Below, one piece after another: positions 1-11,200 of a DNA stretch of 64,000 nucleotides (position 1 is its first letter; every line of letters starts with the position of its first letter). Under the pieces are notes generated by a model that made no database searches, had not been told where the DNA came from, and saw only the letters and a program-made list of their open reading frames with translations. The translations under genes were made by a program, and so were the position numbers. Source of the stretch: Tribonema minus (Eukaryota; Sar; Xanthophyceae; Tribonematales; Tribonemataceae); contig JAFCMP010000446.1 in the NCBI GenBank assembly GCA_017506865.1, positions 62,001-126,000 on the forward strand, in the 5' to 3' direction.

Positions 1-740
1 CATGCAGCAGTCGCCAGCGGGACTGTGGTGCGGCTGCAGTGGCGGTGCAATTGTTGCGCAAGCGAACCAAGCATGCCATGTATCATGCAGCGTGATTCGC
101 GCTTGCAGCTGAAATGTATAGTCATCATAATGTCAAGTCAACTCTGAGTCAGTGTTGCTGTGCAGTATGCAATGATGCAAGTTGTACTGACTCGGAGTCG
201 CCCTCAGTCTACCATGGTGGCACTGGCAGTCACAAGTGCAGCATGCTATTCAAGGTGAAACAGGCTACCATGTGATGCTGTCATAATTGCTAACTAGCAA
301 CTTGCAGCTGGAAGAGCAAAACAGGCAGGCAAGTCTCACAGAACATGTTGATGTCGAAAGGAAACTTGAAACGCAATGCCCAACTTGAAGGCGCGTCTCA
401 CCTGGGTCTTACATTGTCGTCGAGAAAGGGCGGCTTAGGGCTTGCATATGCAGAGCGACTGTCACAGCGAGAGACAGCCTTCAACCTTCTGCCAAGCTGT
501 CCAGAAGGTAGGCTGCACACATTTGTCACGTTGTGTTGCTGTGTACAGGAGCAGAGGCCCCAGTTTGTAGCCTTTGCCCCACTGGCAGGCCTAAAGACTT
601 AGTGGGGCAGGCCCTCAGTTGCAACTGGGACTATTAGTAATTTAAAACTGAGGCTCCAACTGCTACTTTAGCACTGAAGGCAACTTGTCGAACTTGACGT
701 GCTTGCACTGCAAGTGAGCAATGACTCGTCGGACGAACAG
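1..740. other. no gene recognised
   Basis: I see no convincing exon here. An open frame at 345-602 has no recognisable family or splice context. Whatever lies here is intergenic or belongs to a gene that starts to the left of the window. Confidence 0.4.
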
Positions 741-866
741 GTATGGACCCTCAATCGGGGACTTCCAGCAAAAACCCAAAATTCGTGGTGGCCTCCGTCA
801 TCTGGGGGTGCATGTGGGGTACCGTTTGCGCGTTTATCGCGGCTTACGCGTACGCACGTAGCCTCC
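741..866 (+). pseudogene. inverted partial copy of the membrane-protein exon
   Basis: About 120 bp on the plus strand repeat, in opposite orientation and at roughly 90% identity by eye, the 3' part of the minus-strand exon at 1180-1305. The copy would encode the same segment (MDPQSGT then SKNPK, then a hydrophobic stretch ending AAYAYAR). It lacks the upstream transmembrane part and ends about ten bases before a TTAGGG-type repeat. It looks like a duplicated fragment and not a gene. The two arms could form a long hairpin with a loop of about 310 bp. Confidence 0.55.
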
Positions 867-876
867 AAACAATGCC

Positions 877-896
877 TCTAACCCTAACCCTAAGTC
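877..896 (-). repeat. interstitial telomere-like repeat
   Basis: About two and a half CCCTAA units (TTAGGG on the minus strand) directly abut the end of the duplicated membrane-protein fragment. Confidence 0.7.
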
Positions 897-1120
897 TTCA
901 GGCCGGGAGCCTTTCTTAGACATCCCGCGCGTGCGTGGGTTCTGGGACTGTTCTGGGCCATTTTGCATAGGAATGCACATTGTTGTACTTTCCACGTGAG
1001 CTTTAATTTCAAGACTTCAAGTCTACCTGAAGTATTTGGTTTTTTTAATGCGAATTCGGTGTTGGGACCTCGAAGCACTGCACATTCACGCGCGCCGAGT
1101 GGTTCGTCGGCAAGGTAGCC

Positions 1121-2003
1121 TTACAGATGGCCGAATCTGAAGTCGATGACGTGTGGATTGTTGAACGGCGTGAGTACACAACGTGCGTACGCGTAAGCCG
1201 CGATAAACGCGCATAGGCTACCCCACATGCACCCCCAGATGACGGAGGCCACCATGACCTTTGGGTTTTTGCTGGTAGTCCCCGATTGAGGGTCCATATC
1301 TGTTTCTTGGCCGATCCAGAAATGCGCCATCGATGCATAGATTATGATGAACGTCTCGGCCACGTATGTCGAAAGCAGTGCGGTAACGCCAGCAACTGCA
1401 ACGGCGTACGAAGCAGCAACTGGTGTCACCTTCAGCTTACTGTGTACTGACGACGAACAAGGCGTCATGCATACTAAACATCAATGACATGCTGCGCATT
1501 GCCATTTTGCAGGCAAAATTACATGCATCCCAGCTTCAAACATTTGCAGGAATGCGTGGGCAGTCAACTTCAAATCTGCGATCCGATGATGATGGGTGGG
1601 TCTGAAAGGAAACAAGCTTGTTGTGCAGGGTGCAACTGTAAGGGTGAAAGACTGGCAGCCCTGACAAGAGGCAGGGTCAAGGCTATGACACTTAGCAAAC
1701 AGAAAAACAGCAACCCACCGTATACGTGCCGCGGGCCACTTGGAGCAGAGCGTTCTGGTGTCCGGCACCCATTCCAGCCAGCGGGAGTCGGTCTTACGCC
1801 AGCTCCCACGCTTCTGTGTTGTCGGCTAGTGCCGGCAGCACAATGTTCGCCCCCTGAGCATACGAGTTGATAGCGTTAAGGGCGAGCTCCGTTCCTGTCC
1901 CGGCGTACTGCGGCTGCTGCAAGAAACGTTGTCCAAAGGAGTCTACGAGCGCTGAGACTACGGCTTGTGCTGCCGCTACCGCTGAGGCGACAAGTGCCCG
2001 AAT
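1121..2003 (-). CDS. small two-TM membrane protein, function unknown (5' end unresolved)
   Basis: Two minus-strand exons join in phase. The upstream one ends at 1798 with donor GC|gtaaga. The downstream one starts at 1439 after acacag and runs to a TAA at 1121. The upstream exon reads as a helical, Ala/Gln-rich stretch ending NTEAWEL. The downstream exon has two hydrophobic spans (about YAVAVAGVTALLSTYVAETF, and VMVASVIWGCMWGSLCAFI) separated by a polar loop. The start codon is unclear: the good frame opens just after two TGA codons near 2025, while an ATG-initiated frame close by is shifted by one base. Either a first exon is missing, entering by the acceptor at about 2003, or there is a one-base error. 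A further donor-like CT|gtaagg overlaps the proposed stop, so more exons could follow. I do not recognise the family. It is head-to-head with the gene starting at 2132. Confidence 0.45.
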
Positions 2004-2131
2004 TCGCCATCATCACCGGGCGCGCGCCGCGCTGGCTTCTCGTCGACGTTTATCCTCACTTCACAGTTGAAGTTCACACTGAAGAATAAACAGACACATA
2101 GACATACAGGCAGGCCTGTAGGGTTGTGGCC
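2004..2131. promoter_or_regulatory. compact divergent intergenic region
   Basis: About 100-130 bp separate the presumed 5' end of the minus-strand membrane-protein gene from the ATG at 2132. Both promoters must lie here or overlap transcribed sequence. No TATA box is obvious. Confidence 0.35.
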
Positions 2132-5100
2132 ATGATTGAGACGAAAGCAGCGATCCTTGCCAACAAAGATTTGGTGCGACGCCTTGCGATGCGCACTTAT
2201 TTACGTTACCTGGCTCGACAACAGCCGCCGCGGCTGTTGAAGGCACAGGAGAACCTGGCAAAAGCGTGGCTGGCTTCGTCAAAGCAGCAGTATGCGGATG
2301 AGATCGAGTGGCGCACGGAATTCATATCCATGTGTCAGCCATACATGACGCTCACGTCAGAGGAGGAGCAGCTCCAGCAGGAAGGTGAGCAGCACGACAA
2401 ATGTAGTCGTTCTGAAGCCCGCGAAAGCGGGCTTGTGGGGCCTTTACGATGGGTTTGTTGTGGCAGCCAGAGTTCATGGATGCTTTTGCTGTGCACCAAT
2501 GGACGGGGGCGGGCACCACAGTAAAGGGGCAAGCATGCGGGCTTCGCGGCTGCTTTGGCCCATCATAAGGCAGGTCAATTTCCCCGCTGTTGGCTCACAT
2601 CAATCTACTCAGGTGTGCACTGCAGTGATCACTGCATCACCCTTCGCGCTCTCAGCCAAGCTTGAGGATTGGTCTACCCGTACATCAGCACTGCAGCGGT
2701 TTGCTTTGTTCTGTAATGCGCCGTCGCAGCACTTGTTCACGCTATGAGGCTAACCGCTTCACACTTGCCATCATGCCATAATGTCGTCAGAAGCACTTGT
2801 CAGCTGCGTCCTGTGTAATGTGTGTCCGTCCAGCCTTTTAATTGCACTAATCGCCTTCATCGCGGCGCATGATCACCTTGAAAGGCACCAAGGTCCTGGC
2901 CGGCAAATTTTTTGGCTACCATGAGTGACATGCATGTCACTCTTCGCGGTTCTTATAGTCCCTAATGTCTTTGTCTATGAATCTCTATCTCCTCTTGCCA
3001 TGTTTGAAGGGATAAGCTGCCCGATCTGTGACTCATGACGGCTCATGACAAGATGCCCCACTATTGTAGTAGTGATAAGAAAACGCACTTGCATGCAGCG
3101 GGAGAAATGGTAGAACTGCAACAGGCTGCAGGCGCCAGCGGAGGCGCCACTTGACCAGAACGATGAATAGTAGTACACACTGGAAAATCATGATAAAGGT
3201 AACTGCATGGTAATGGCCAATCTCAGCGAGCAGTCGCAAGTACATCATCACGTACCATACGCCTTGTGAGTGCTGGTACGGAATGCCTCACTACTGTAGA
3301 TACAAGTGAGGTCATCATTCCACCAGTGCCACCTTGTTGTCCGTGTCATGTTGATAGTGTGCTATGGTGCAGTCAAATAATTATAATGACTTGTATATTG
3401 GTAGTGTTTGTGGCCATGTCGCCATGTGAGCGCGATGATGCAATGTGTGCAATTTTTCATTGCAGTTTCAACTCTGTCGTGCTCAGTGTTGGTGTATAAG
3501 TTGCACAGGCATTGAAGATTACAGTTTGTGTGCTGGCACAAAATGCGCGACTGCATAAATGCACCTTTGACACAATCTATGTGTATGCCTGCATCCCGCC
3601 ATGTTTTATGATGGGAATTGTCACTTGGTTTCACCTCACTGAGCTTCATTGTGCACTCTCTGCCGCTGCCTGTTAACGCGCAGGCCCTGAGGACTTGGAG
3701 CACATGCTGATGCCACTGGTGCCAGTTGGCAGCGACCGCAAGTTGAACGCGAGCATAGGTTTTAGCGACCTGCTGCCGACAGAGCTGAAGTTGCTGTTTA
3801 ACCCGCTGTTGACGGACCGTGGCGTGACGACATGGGAAGAAGCTCTGCGCCTGGACGAGACTGCGCCGTGCTTTGAAGGCATTCCTCCAAGGCTTGTGGC
3901 GCGTTTGCTGCGCGTGATCGACCATGTGCAGCGCAGGGACGCAAAAGGTGAGCTGCAGTCATTATTGTGTAAACAATGACAACTTTCATGTACTTGCGAC
4001 ACATGATCTCAACACATGGTCACTACCATAAATCACGGGGTATCATATGGTACCTCTGTATAAGAAACGGGTATCTAATACGGTGTATAAGATTCCCGCT
4101 TTTAATAGCATTCTGACAGGCAAGTATGTAAGATACTAGGTTTCCTGCGTAAGAAATCCCCTTTCTTGCACGCGGTATCAGAACCTCCGCGTGTAAGAGA
4201 GAGGGTTCCTTACGCGATAGTGTCAGCAACCCCATACCTTATGCAGTAAGCAAGGCAACTTTGCAGATTGTAGCAAAGCACCAGCGACAGGCATGCAGCA
4301 AGCAGCACATGAGCTTGGCAGGCCCTCGCTTGCGCTCCGTAGCAGCCTGAGGCTCTGGGGTTGCTGGTAGCGGCCATCTCATTCACCATCGCTGGTGGCG
4401 CTGCTGCTGTTGCTGCAAAAGCGCCTAAATCAGCTGCACTACCACCGGCGGTATACATTGTTTAGCCGTACTACCTCTCACTGCCTCCTGCGCTCCGTCT
4501 CTCAACTTCAACCCCAACACCGTTGGCGACACATCATCATTGGTGATGCATGCGCTTATAAGATACCTGTTTTTTTTCTAGCATTTTGACAGTCATGTAT
4601 GTAAGATACTAGGTTTGCTGTATAAGATACTCCCTTTCTTATACGCCGTGTAAGAAACCCGTATCTAAGAGGGGCCTAGAAGGTGGCCTTGTTAAAAAAA
4701 TGGGTTCTCGTACCCCGTGATTTACGGTATCACTTTACATTACATGTCATGGCAGGGCTCTGTTGTTTTACGAATGGAATTGTTCACAGTTGTCCACTTG
4801 TAGCTGGCTATGCCACAAGCTGCGTTGGGGTGCCCATGGGAGTGCTTTTAGACTGCGGCTATGGTCGATTTCTGGCACTGATGCGTGCTGGTGCAAGGGG
4901 AAGGGGCAAAACCGCCCAGAAACTATGATATGGATCGGGCAGGGGTAATCATGCCGGCTAATTGCCCTTATCGATGCTTACGAGTATTTGAGGGCCATAG
5001 CTGTTCACTCGACTTCTGTAAATCAAACAGTTGACTTCTTCAAGTAGTATATGCGCGCTTTGCCGCAATCAAGTTGATGGTGGCAGGCTCATCATGCTGG

Positions 5101-6068
5101 CAGCGGCAGCATCAAATACTCCAAAGTACAGCATCCCTAGGGTTAGGGTTAGGACTAGCGTGCTAGGGTTTGGGTTAGGGTTAACCTAACCCTAACCCTA
5201 AGCATCCTACCCCACCGCCCTTTTGAACGTCAAAGGAGAATGCCAGCGTTTGGCCCTGTGGGATAATCGCTTGAGCAGCAGTAGCTTGCACTGCAGTAAT
5301 TGTCAGCCAACTTGAAGGTTGGGGCACAGTTCACCGATACCCTTTTTAATCCCAACCAAACATGGCCACGAGGATATTTTCACAGTTTCACAGCTCATAA
5401 CATAATACCATCTGTGATGACTCCGTGAGAGCTGCTCACTTTGAGCCGATATTAAAGATTGTTGAAGGAGTCAGCGCACACTGGCAGCACAACTGTCAGC
5501 TCTCTTGCATTGTTAACATTTTTAAAGGTGCACTTGGCCTTTCTTTCTTTTTTGAAGTATTTATTTATAAGTTGGCACTGCTGACCACCTCGTTGCTTGT
5601 TTTTTTACAAACACTGATAGCTGGTTCTGCTGGTCCATCAGCCGCACTGCAGTCTGACAGATCACTACCAGCACTGTCTGTAGTGTTCCATTGTGTATGT
5701 TTGCCAATTGCGCAGGTTTGCGCAGTGCCTGTTCCGTTCTTGTCTCATTGCCTCTGCTCTCTGCACCTACAGCACACTCATACACATACACTTGCGTACT
5801 TATTTGTAAATTGTATTGATGTCAACAAAACTCTTGCCACGAGAATGCACTCGCTTGCTGCTGGTTAGTGTTGTTGTTTCCACTGTGCGTGTCCTGCATT
5901 GACTAATCACTCTTTGAGGCATGCATGCCTGACTTGTGTGTGATTACAGCTTCAGCAAGGGCGGCACTGCTGCATCGAGTCATTGACATTGGGCGCCAGG
6001 TCATTCTCTCTCCAGTTTCAGTCACAGAACTGGATTCTCCCGGCGGGGACCGACGAATGGATGTTTGA
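2132..6068 (+). CDS. unrecognised 211-residue protein, three exons
   Basis: Exons 2132..2384, 3684..3947 and 5950..6068 join in consistent phase 1 with gtgagc donors and gcgcag/ttacag acceptors, giving 211 residues that end at TGA. The ATG at 2132 has a good context (ggccATGatt). The protein is soluble with no TM or signal. An N-terminal basic helix (KDLVRRLAMRTYLRYLARQ) leads to an acidic Glu-rich segment. A central part has DLLPTELKLLFNPLL and an EGIPPRLVARLLRVIDHVQRR helix, and the tail ends DSPGGDRRMDV. I do not recognise a family. Intron 2 contains a 706-bp TIR element and a telomere-like repeat. A truncated LINE lies about 190 bp after the stop. The clean phase joins make a real gene likely, though the exon set might be incomplete at the 5' end. 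Confidence 0.6.
4024..4729. mobile_element. non-autonomous TIR element in an intron
   Basis: The ends are 19-bp inverted repeats with one mismatch (TACCATAAATCACGGGGTA against TACCGTAAATCACGGGGTA). The flanks share TCAC on both sides (4020-4023 and 4730-4733), a possible 4-bp target duplication. Inside, about 130 bp rich in GTATAAGA/GTAAGATAC motifs is repeated directly near both ends (about 4060-4200 and 4555-4690). There is no coding capacity. This is probably a MITE-like DNA element of unassigned superfamily, sitting in intron 2 of the gene starting at 2132. Confidence 0.6.
5147..5206. repeat. interstitial telomere-like repeat, both orientations
   Basis: TTAGGG-type units run forward and then meet CCTAACCCTAACCC in reverse, making a head-to-head array within intron 2 of the upstream gene. 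Confidence 0.75.
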
Positions 6069-6248
6069 TGCTGGCCTACTGTCACTAGCGATGCATTGCA
6101 CGCATTCAGGCATCGAATATGAAAGCACTCATGGAGAATAATGCAAGGCATGTACGTACAGCGAAACGCGTTCAACTGCGGTTGACGCAGAATGTGCTGC
6201 CAGGCTTCTTGTGACACACAAGACTCGAGCACTTGTACATCTACTAGT

Positions 6249-6260
6249 AGTACATTCTAC
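6249..6260 (+). repeat. LINE target-site duplication (AGTACATTCTAC), first of three
   Basis: The 12-mer AGTACATTCTAC occurs here, at 6696-6707 and at 12244-12255. It thus flanks the truncated LINE and then the full-length LINE. The middle copy is shared between the two elements. Confidence 0.8.
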
Positions 6261-6695
6261 CCACTATTCTGGTCATTATGATCAGAATTGCTACAAACTT
6301 GCCACTTTGGCAATAGGGTCATTTGGCAGCATCGGGGAGCAGGGGCGGAAGCTGCTGGAGGCTGTGGCGACGGAGTATGCCAGCAGGATGTCAGTGCCCG
6401 GAGGAGCGCGCCCTAAAGCTCTCAAGGGCATCGCCCTGGCGCGCTTACGCTCGGCACTGTCGGCAGCGCTCCACATGGCGTACTCTGGCCGTGTCATGAC
6501 ACACATGGCAGAATCCAGGGGGGGGGGGCACATGGAGGAGGACGTAGGGGAGGACCCCGAGATGCCATTTGGCGGCGGCGGCGTTTGAGTGGTTGTCGTT
6601 GCGACACTTTCAGACTGTCATACGACATGTAGATTCCTTACAGCTAGATGCCAATCATCTGGGCTTTTTCGCGCCCTGAGCGAGAATTAATAAGA
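6261..6695 (+). mobile_element. 5'-truncated copy of the RLE-type LINE
   Basis: This piece matches the last 433 bp of the full-length element (11811-12243) with only about four differences by eye, so it is recent. One difference is a G tract of 11 against 10. It keeps the C-terminal end of the endonuclease reading frame (open to 6588, ending PFGGGGV), the 3' UTR hairpin (GGGCTTTTTCGCGCCC) and the TTAATAA tail. At the 5' junction, CTAC is shared by target and element, suggesting microhomology joining. It is bounded by perfect 12-bp target duplications. Confidence 0.85.
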
Positions 6696-7120
6696 AGTAC
6701 ATTCTACAGTTAACAGTAGCACAGTATGCACGAGATGCGGATAGGTATGTAGCTGTAGCATTGTAGCATGTAACACCATGGCGTAACAGAGATCATGAAA
6801 AGAATATCATGGCGGCGGCGGGAGGCCCGTATTGCCAACTCTGAATCAGCGCAGAAATGCAAGGAATCCGACTAGCGTGCGCACAAGCGCAGGATATTAG
6901 CACCAGTGCTGCAGATGGCAATGGCGCTTGTCAACAGGACGATGGCACGAGTGACAGCAGCAGAGCAACTGGAGACGGACGCGCAGCGCACAAACGCAAG
7001 CGGGTACAGAATGACGGTTGGTAAATTTCCGATCAAACAGGCGAAGGGGAGCACACGGGCGGGCAAAGTGCAGTCAAGCGCTCTAGAACAGGTCATAACA
7101 GTCTGGAACAGCAACGTCTG

Positions 7121-8278
7121 ATGCTAGACGACGAAGCTGGAGGTGGAGGCACTGCGGACCCGGAGTACAAGTGCAACTTATGCGACCTCGTGGTGAAGAA
7201 GGGCATGTCGCTGCTCTCGTTACAGCAGAGGTTAAACGCCCACATCGCGGCGAAGCACCGGCGCGAACACCACAGTGGGACAGCAACAACGTTCCTGGAG
7301 CGCTCCGACCTCAGCACCTCGCACTTGCAAACCATCTACACCGAGTGTGCCTTGTGCAAAAACCTGTTTCATGCCAACAAGACATTCAGAGTGGACAGCA
7401 GCGATGCCAGCGCGGGCAAGCACTGCCGCAACTGCAGGCCTATCACTTCACCCGCTGCAGTGGCGGCAACATTGTCAACAACAGCATCAGCAGCACCGCT
7501 AGCACCTGATGCATCGACGGCAACAGCTACCACGTCGCTGCCACAGCAGCAACCGGCGTGCACACCCATCGGCAACCCCTACGCAAAGGGACCAGCGCAC
7601 GCGCAGCAGGCACCTGCTGCTCAGGCTGGTGGCAGCAGCTCCTCCGGCAGCTCAAAGAGGCTGGAACGCGGGGCAGCAGTGCTACACGAGGGGGTCGGGG
7701 TCGCAGTGGAGGGCGCGGACGTGGCAATGGAGGACGCGTTCGCAGCGGCAGCAATGATGCAGACATCAGCAGTAGCAGAGCGACTAGCGGCAGCAGAACC
7801 GGAGGCGGCAGCAGCAGCGGTGCCGGCGGCGGCAGTGCAGCCGGTACTAAGGACAGCGGCGCTGGCAACGGCCGCAGCAGTGATGCCAGCAGCCGCAGCG
7901 GCGGTGCTAGCAACAGCGGCAGTGGCGCGCGAACTCAAAACGGCCGCGGTGGCCGTGGCAGCGGTCGCAGCAGCGACAGCGGCGGGCGAGGCTGTGGTCG
8001 TGGCGGCCGCGGCGGCGGCGGAGGGGGCCCCAGAGCGGCAGGTGCGGCGACAGCAGCGGCAGCGCCAGGCCCTGCAGGCGCAGCAGGTGGGGCAGGTGGG
8101 CTATTCACGTGGACCATCTCAACCCCCGCAGTCGCAGCAGTGCTTGACAGCATCAGCCTCGATGAGCTGTGCAAGCTGCAGTTCGCGACAACTAGAAGCC
8201 TTGCTAGACCACGCAATCGTCGCTATGTGGGAGCTGCACTGGAGAACGCAGCAACACATCTGTTGGCACACACAATGA
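7121..8278 (+). CDS. LINE N-terminal zinc-finger and Ala-rich region
   Basis: From ATG 7121 the frame encodes a C2H2-type finger (CNLC...H...KH, nt about 7170-7260) followed by further Cys pairs (CALC, then CRNC), then a long Ala/Thr-rich linker to about 8040. Zinc fingers at this place in R2-like LINEs bind the DNA target. Coding character then passes to the frame one base back, near a run of G and C at about 8019-8035. The part of this frame after about 8060 is probably not translated. Residues before the switch are part of the LINE protein or a separate ORF1. Confidence 0.6.
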   Translation: MLDDEAGGGGTADPEYKCNLCDLVVKKGMSLLSLQQRLNAHIAAKHRREHHSGTATTFLERSDLSTSHLQTIYTECALCKNLFHANKTFRVDSSDASAGKHCRNCRPITSPAAVAATLSTTASAAPLAPDASTATATTSLPQQQPACTPIGNPYAKGPAHAQQAPAAQAGGSSSSGSSKRLERGAAVLHEGVGVAVEGADVAMEDAFAAAAMMQTSAVAERLAAAEPEAAAAAVPAAAVQPVLRTAALATAAAVMPAAAAAVLATAAVARELKTAAVAVAAVAAATAAGEAVVVAAAAAAEGAPERQVRRQQRQRQALQAQQVGQVGYSRGPSQPPQSQQCLTASASMSCASCSSRQLEALLDHAIVAMWELHWRTQQHICWHTQ

Positions 8279-11200
8279 CGATGTTCGTCAATGCGGCGCG
8301 GGAGCCAGATTCCGCAGGGCGGGTGCAGCGACTGCAAAGATCCACGATTCTACACCACCTCATGCCATCACTCATCACCTCCACCGATGGCGCACCTGGC
8401 ATCACTCGCTCCGACAGAATCAGGATGGTGGCACGCGGTGAGCTTGACCGGTTGGTGCCAGCGCTCCTCGCACACGCGCGTGCGCACCGGCGCTGGCGCG
8501 CGCGCCAGCAAACGGAGGCAGCGATCAACGCCTACGTCCTACAGTGCATGGGCACACGGGGGGGGCTACAGCAGGCAGCGCGTTTCCTTCAGCCCAAAAC
8601 GGTGGCGATACCTGATGATGACTGCTTTGCCGCCATGCAGTCCAAACACCCCCCCGCTGCCCCAGGGGAACAACTCCATGAGCTATCCGGCATCATGATG
8701 GTTGATCAGCTTGTGGCGAAAGCAGCCGACATGCCAGCAGAACTCAGCCTGTTACAGGGGGAGGGAATTGAGCCAGAGACGGTTGCCAAGCTCATCCAGC
8801 GAGCAAGCCCTTACAGTGGAGCAGGCCCATCGGGGCTGCGCTACAGCCACCTGCAGGATGCGCTACGCACAAGCTGGGGACGGCATGAGTTTGCTGCTGT
8901 CCTCACACGGTGGCTTCAGACCGTTATGCGGAAGGCTGCGCGGCCGCCGGATGCCTTCTGGCAGTTGCATGGCGCGGGGCGCCTGACGCCACTTGCAGAA
9001 CAACAGGAAGATGGTACAGCTAAGCAGCGGCCCATCGTTTGCGGCGAGGTGCTGCAGCGATTATGCACTTCGGTGTACGTGGCAGACCGCAAAGACTTCC
9101 TGGCGGAGCTCCTTGAGCCAGACGGGCAGTATGGGGTAGCCGTCTCAGCAGGAGCGGAGAAAGCGGCCATGGCCGGCAAACTCGCGTATGAGCTCGGTCA
9201 CTGGCAGTTCATGCTGGACCTCAAGAATGCCTTCAACATGGTGTTCGTCCTGGCGGCAGCGGAATGGGTAGCAGCACAGCTGCCGGACTTCCTCGACTAC
9301 TTCATCGGCACATACGTTCGCACTCGGCCACGCCTGCTGTTCCAGCACGTCAACGGCTCCACGCGCATCATCATGTCTCAGCGCGGGTTTAAGCAGGGGG
9401 ACCCCGCGGCACCGATGCTCTCCTGCGGCGCCATTGCTCAGTGCTTGAAACGGTTCAATGAGGCGGCGGCCGCGCAGCGCGCGCGGAGGCGGATGGGCGC
9501 CTACATGGACGATGCCAACGTCCGAACAGGCGCTTGCACGCTGACTCAGGATGACATACAGGCGGTGGCGCAGCTCAAACAACACTTTGCGGAGGTGGGG
9601 CTGGAGCTAAACCTCACCAAGTCACGCGCGCTGCCTGGCAGGGGGCATGTGGTGACAGACCACGAGCGGCAACTGCCGCAGCAGCTGGGCGTTCAGCTAG
9701 TGGGGGATACGGATGAAAATCAGAACCGTGGAGCTGTGTTGCTGGGGGTGCCGGTGGGCCACAGCAGCTTTGTGGACGCATGGCTGCGCAGGGAAGCGGG
9801 TGCAGGCGGGGCAGGGGCTCGATTTGCAGAGCGATGCGCGCGCCTGACATCTCCGAGGGCTATGTTCAGGTTACTGCGCTACTGCGTGGTGCCTCGCATG
9901 ACGTACTGCCTGCGCACCATTCCCACTACGCAGACAGCGCCAGCCGCCAAGGAGTGGGATCGGGTCACGCAGTGGGTGCTTGAGCACTCAATGGGCCTGC
10001 AGCCACCAGGCCAGACCTGGCGCCAGTTTGAGCAAACTGGGGCCCACTTCCATCTGGCAGCGCACGGCCCAGCCTTACAGCAAGCGCGACTCCCAACACG
10101 GCATGGCCGCCTTGGCATTACCAGCGCCTGCGACATCGCTGATGCTGCGTATGTGGCGGGCACGTTGCAAGCGCTGCAACCAGCACTCTCTGGATGGGCG
10201 GGGGTGCTGCAGCAGGCGGCTCCTCAAGCGGCTGCAGACAACGCTGCTGAGGATGCGGCAACACAAGCGGCACCGGCAGCAGCGGCAGCAGCACCCGCAC
10301 CAGCAGCATCAGCAGCGGCAACTGTTACAGCGGCAGCGGCGGTTGCCAGTGGAGGCGTGACCGCTCTGGCAGCGGCAACTGCATCAGCGGCTGGCCGCGC
10401 TTATGGCGCAGCCATTCCGGCAACACACGACGCAGCTGCCGCTGGATCAGGGGCCGCGGCGGCAGCACAGGCGGCACCAGCGGCAGCAGCAGCAGCGGCG
10501 GCGCACGGCGCAACTACTCCGGCGGCAGCAGCAGCAGCGGCAGCAGCAGCTGCTCCAGCATCAGAGGCTGCTGCAGCAGCGGCAGCACATGTTGCACCTC
10601 AAGTGGCCTCGGCGGCATCACTAACTGCAGCATCAACAGCAGCGGCTGCGGGCATAGGCAACACAGCTGCTACAGGCCCTACTAGCCTAAGGGCTGCTGC
10701 AGCACCTGCAACAGGAGCAGCGTCGGCAGGCGGCGTCGCAACCGTGCCGGCTGCGACAGCGGCAATGGCGGTGGCAGCGGCCAATGCGGCAGGTGCTGCA
10801 CCAACACCTGCGGCAGCAGCAACACCACTGGCAGCAGCAGCAACGGCAGGCGGCGCAGCTGCAGCACCAGCGCACGCAGCAGCGGCGGCCGTCAATGCAG
10901 GCGCTGCGCGTTCCACACCAGCAATGCTACAAGGCGCAGCAGCAGCAGAGGTGGCGCGCCTGCCCCTCATGCGGACAATCGCCACAGCTGCCACATCTCT
11001 ACGTGCAGCAACAGGTGACAAGCTGGAACATATACTGCCACCAGCGCTAACGCCACTGCAGCAGCAACCACCTACGCAGCAGCCGCCGCTGCGGCCGACA
11101 GCAGGTGGTGGCACTGGTGCGGATGCTGCTTGCGTACTTGACGCCAGTGCTCTGCAGTTGCAGTGTAGCCTGAAGCGCCCCAATCAGAGTGCGCTTGCAG

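Noticed and set aside
4060-4690. Direct repeats as possible LTRs
   Set aside because: Too short, lacking TG...CA ends and coding interior, and the inverted termini fit a TIR element better.
5425-5868. 147-codon plus-strand frame with hydrophobic stretches
   Set aside because: It lies inside intron 2 of the 2132 gene. T-rich sequence alone explains the hydrophobic residues, and no family is recognised.
10403-10624. Gln/Arg-rich frames within the LINE
   Set aside because: Frame-shifted readings of the GCA/GCG alanine codons of the LINE protein.
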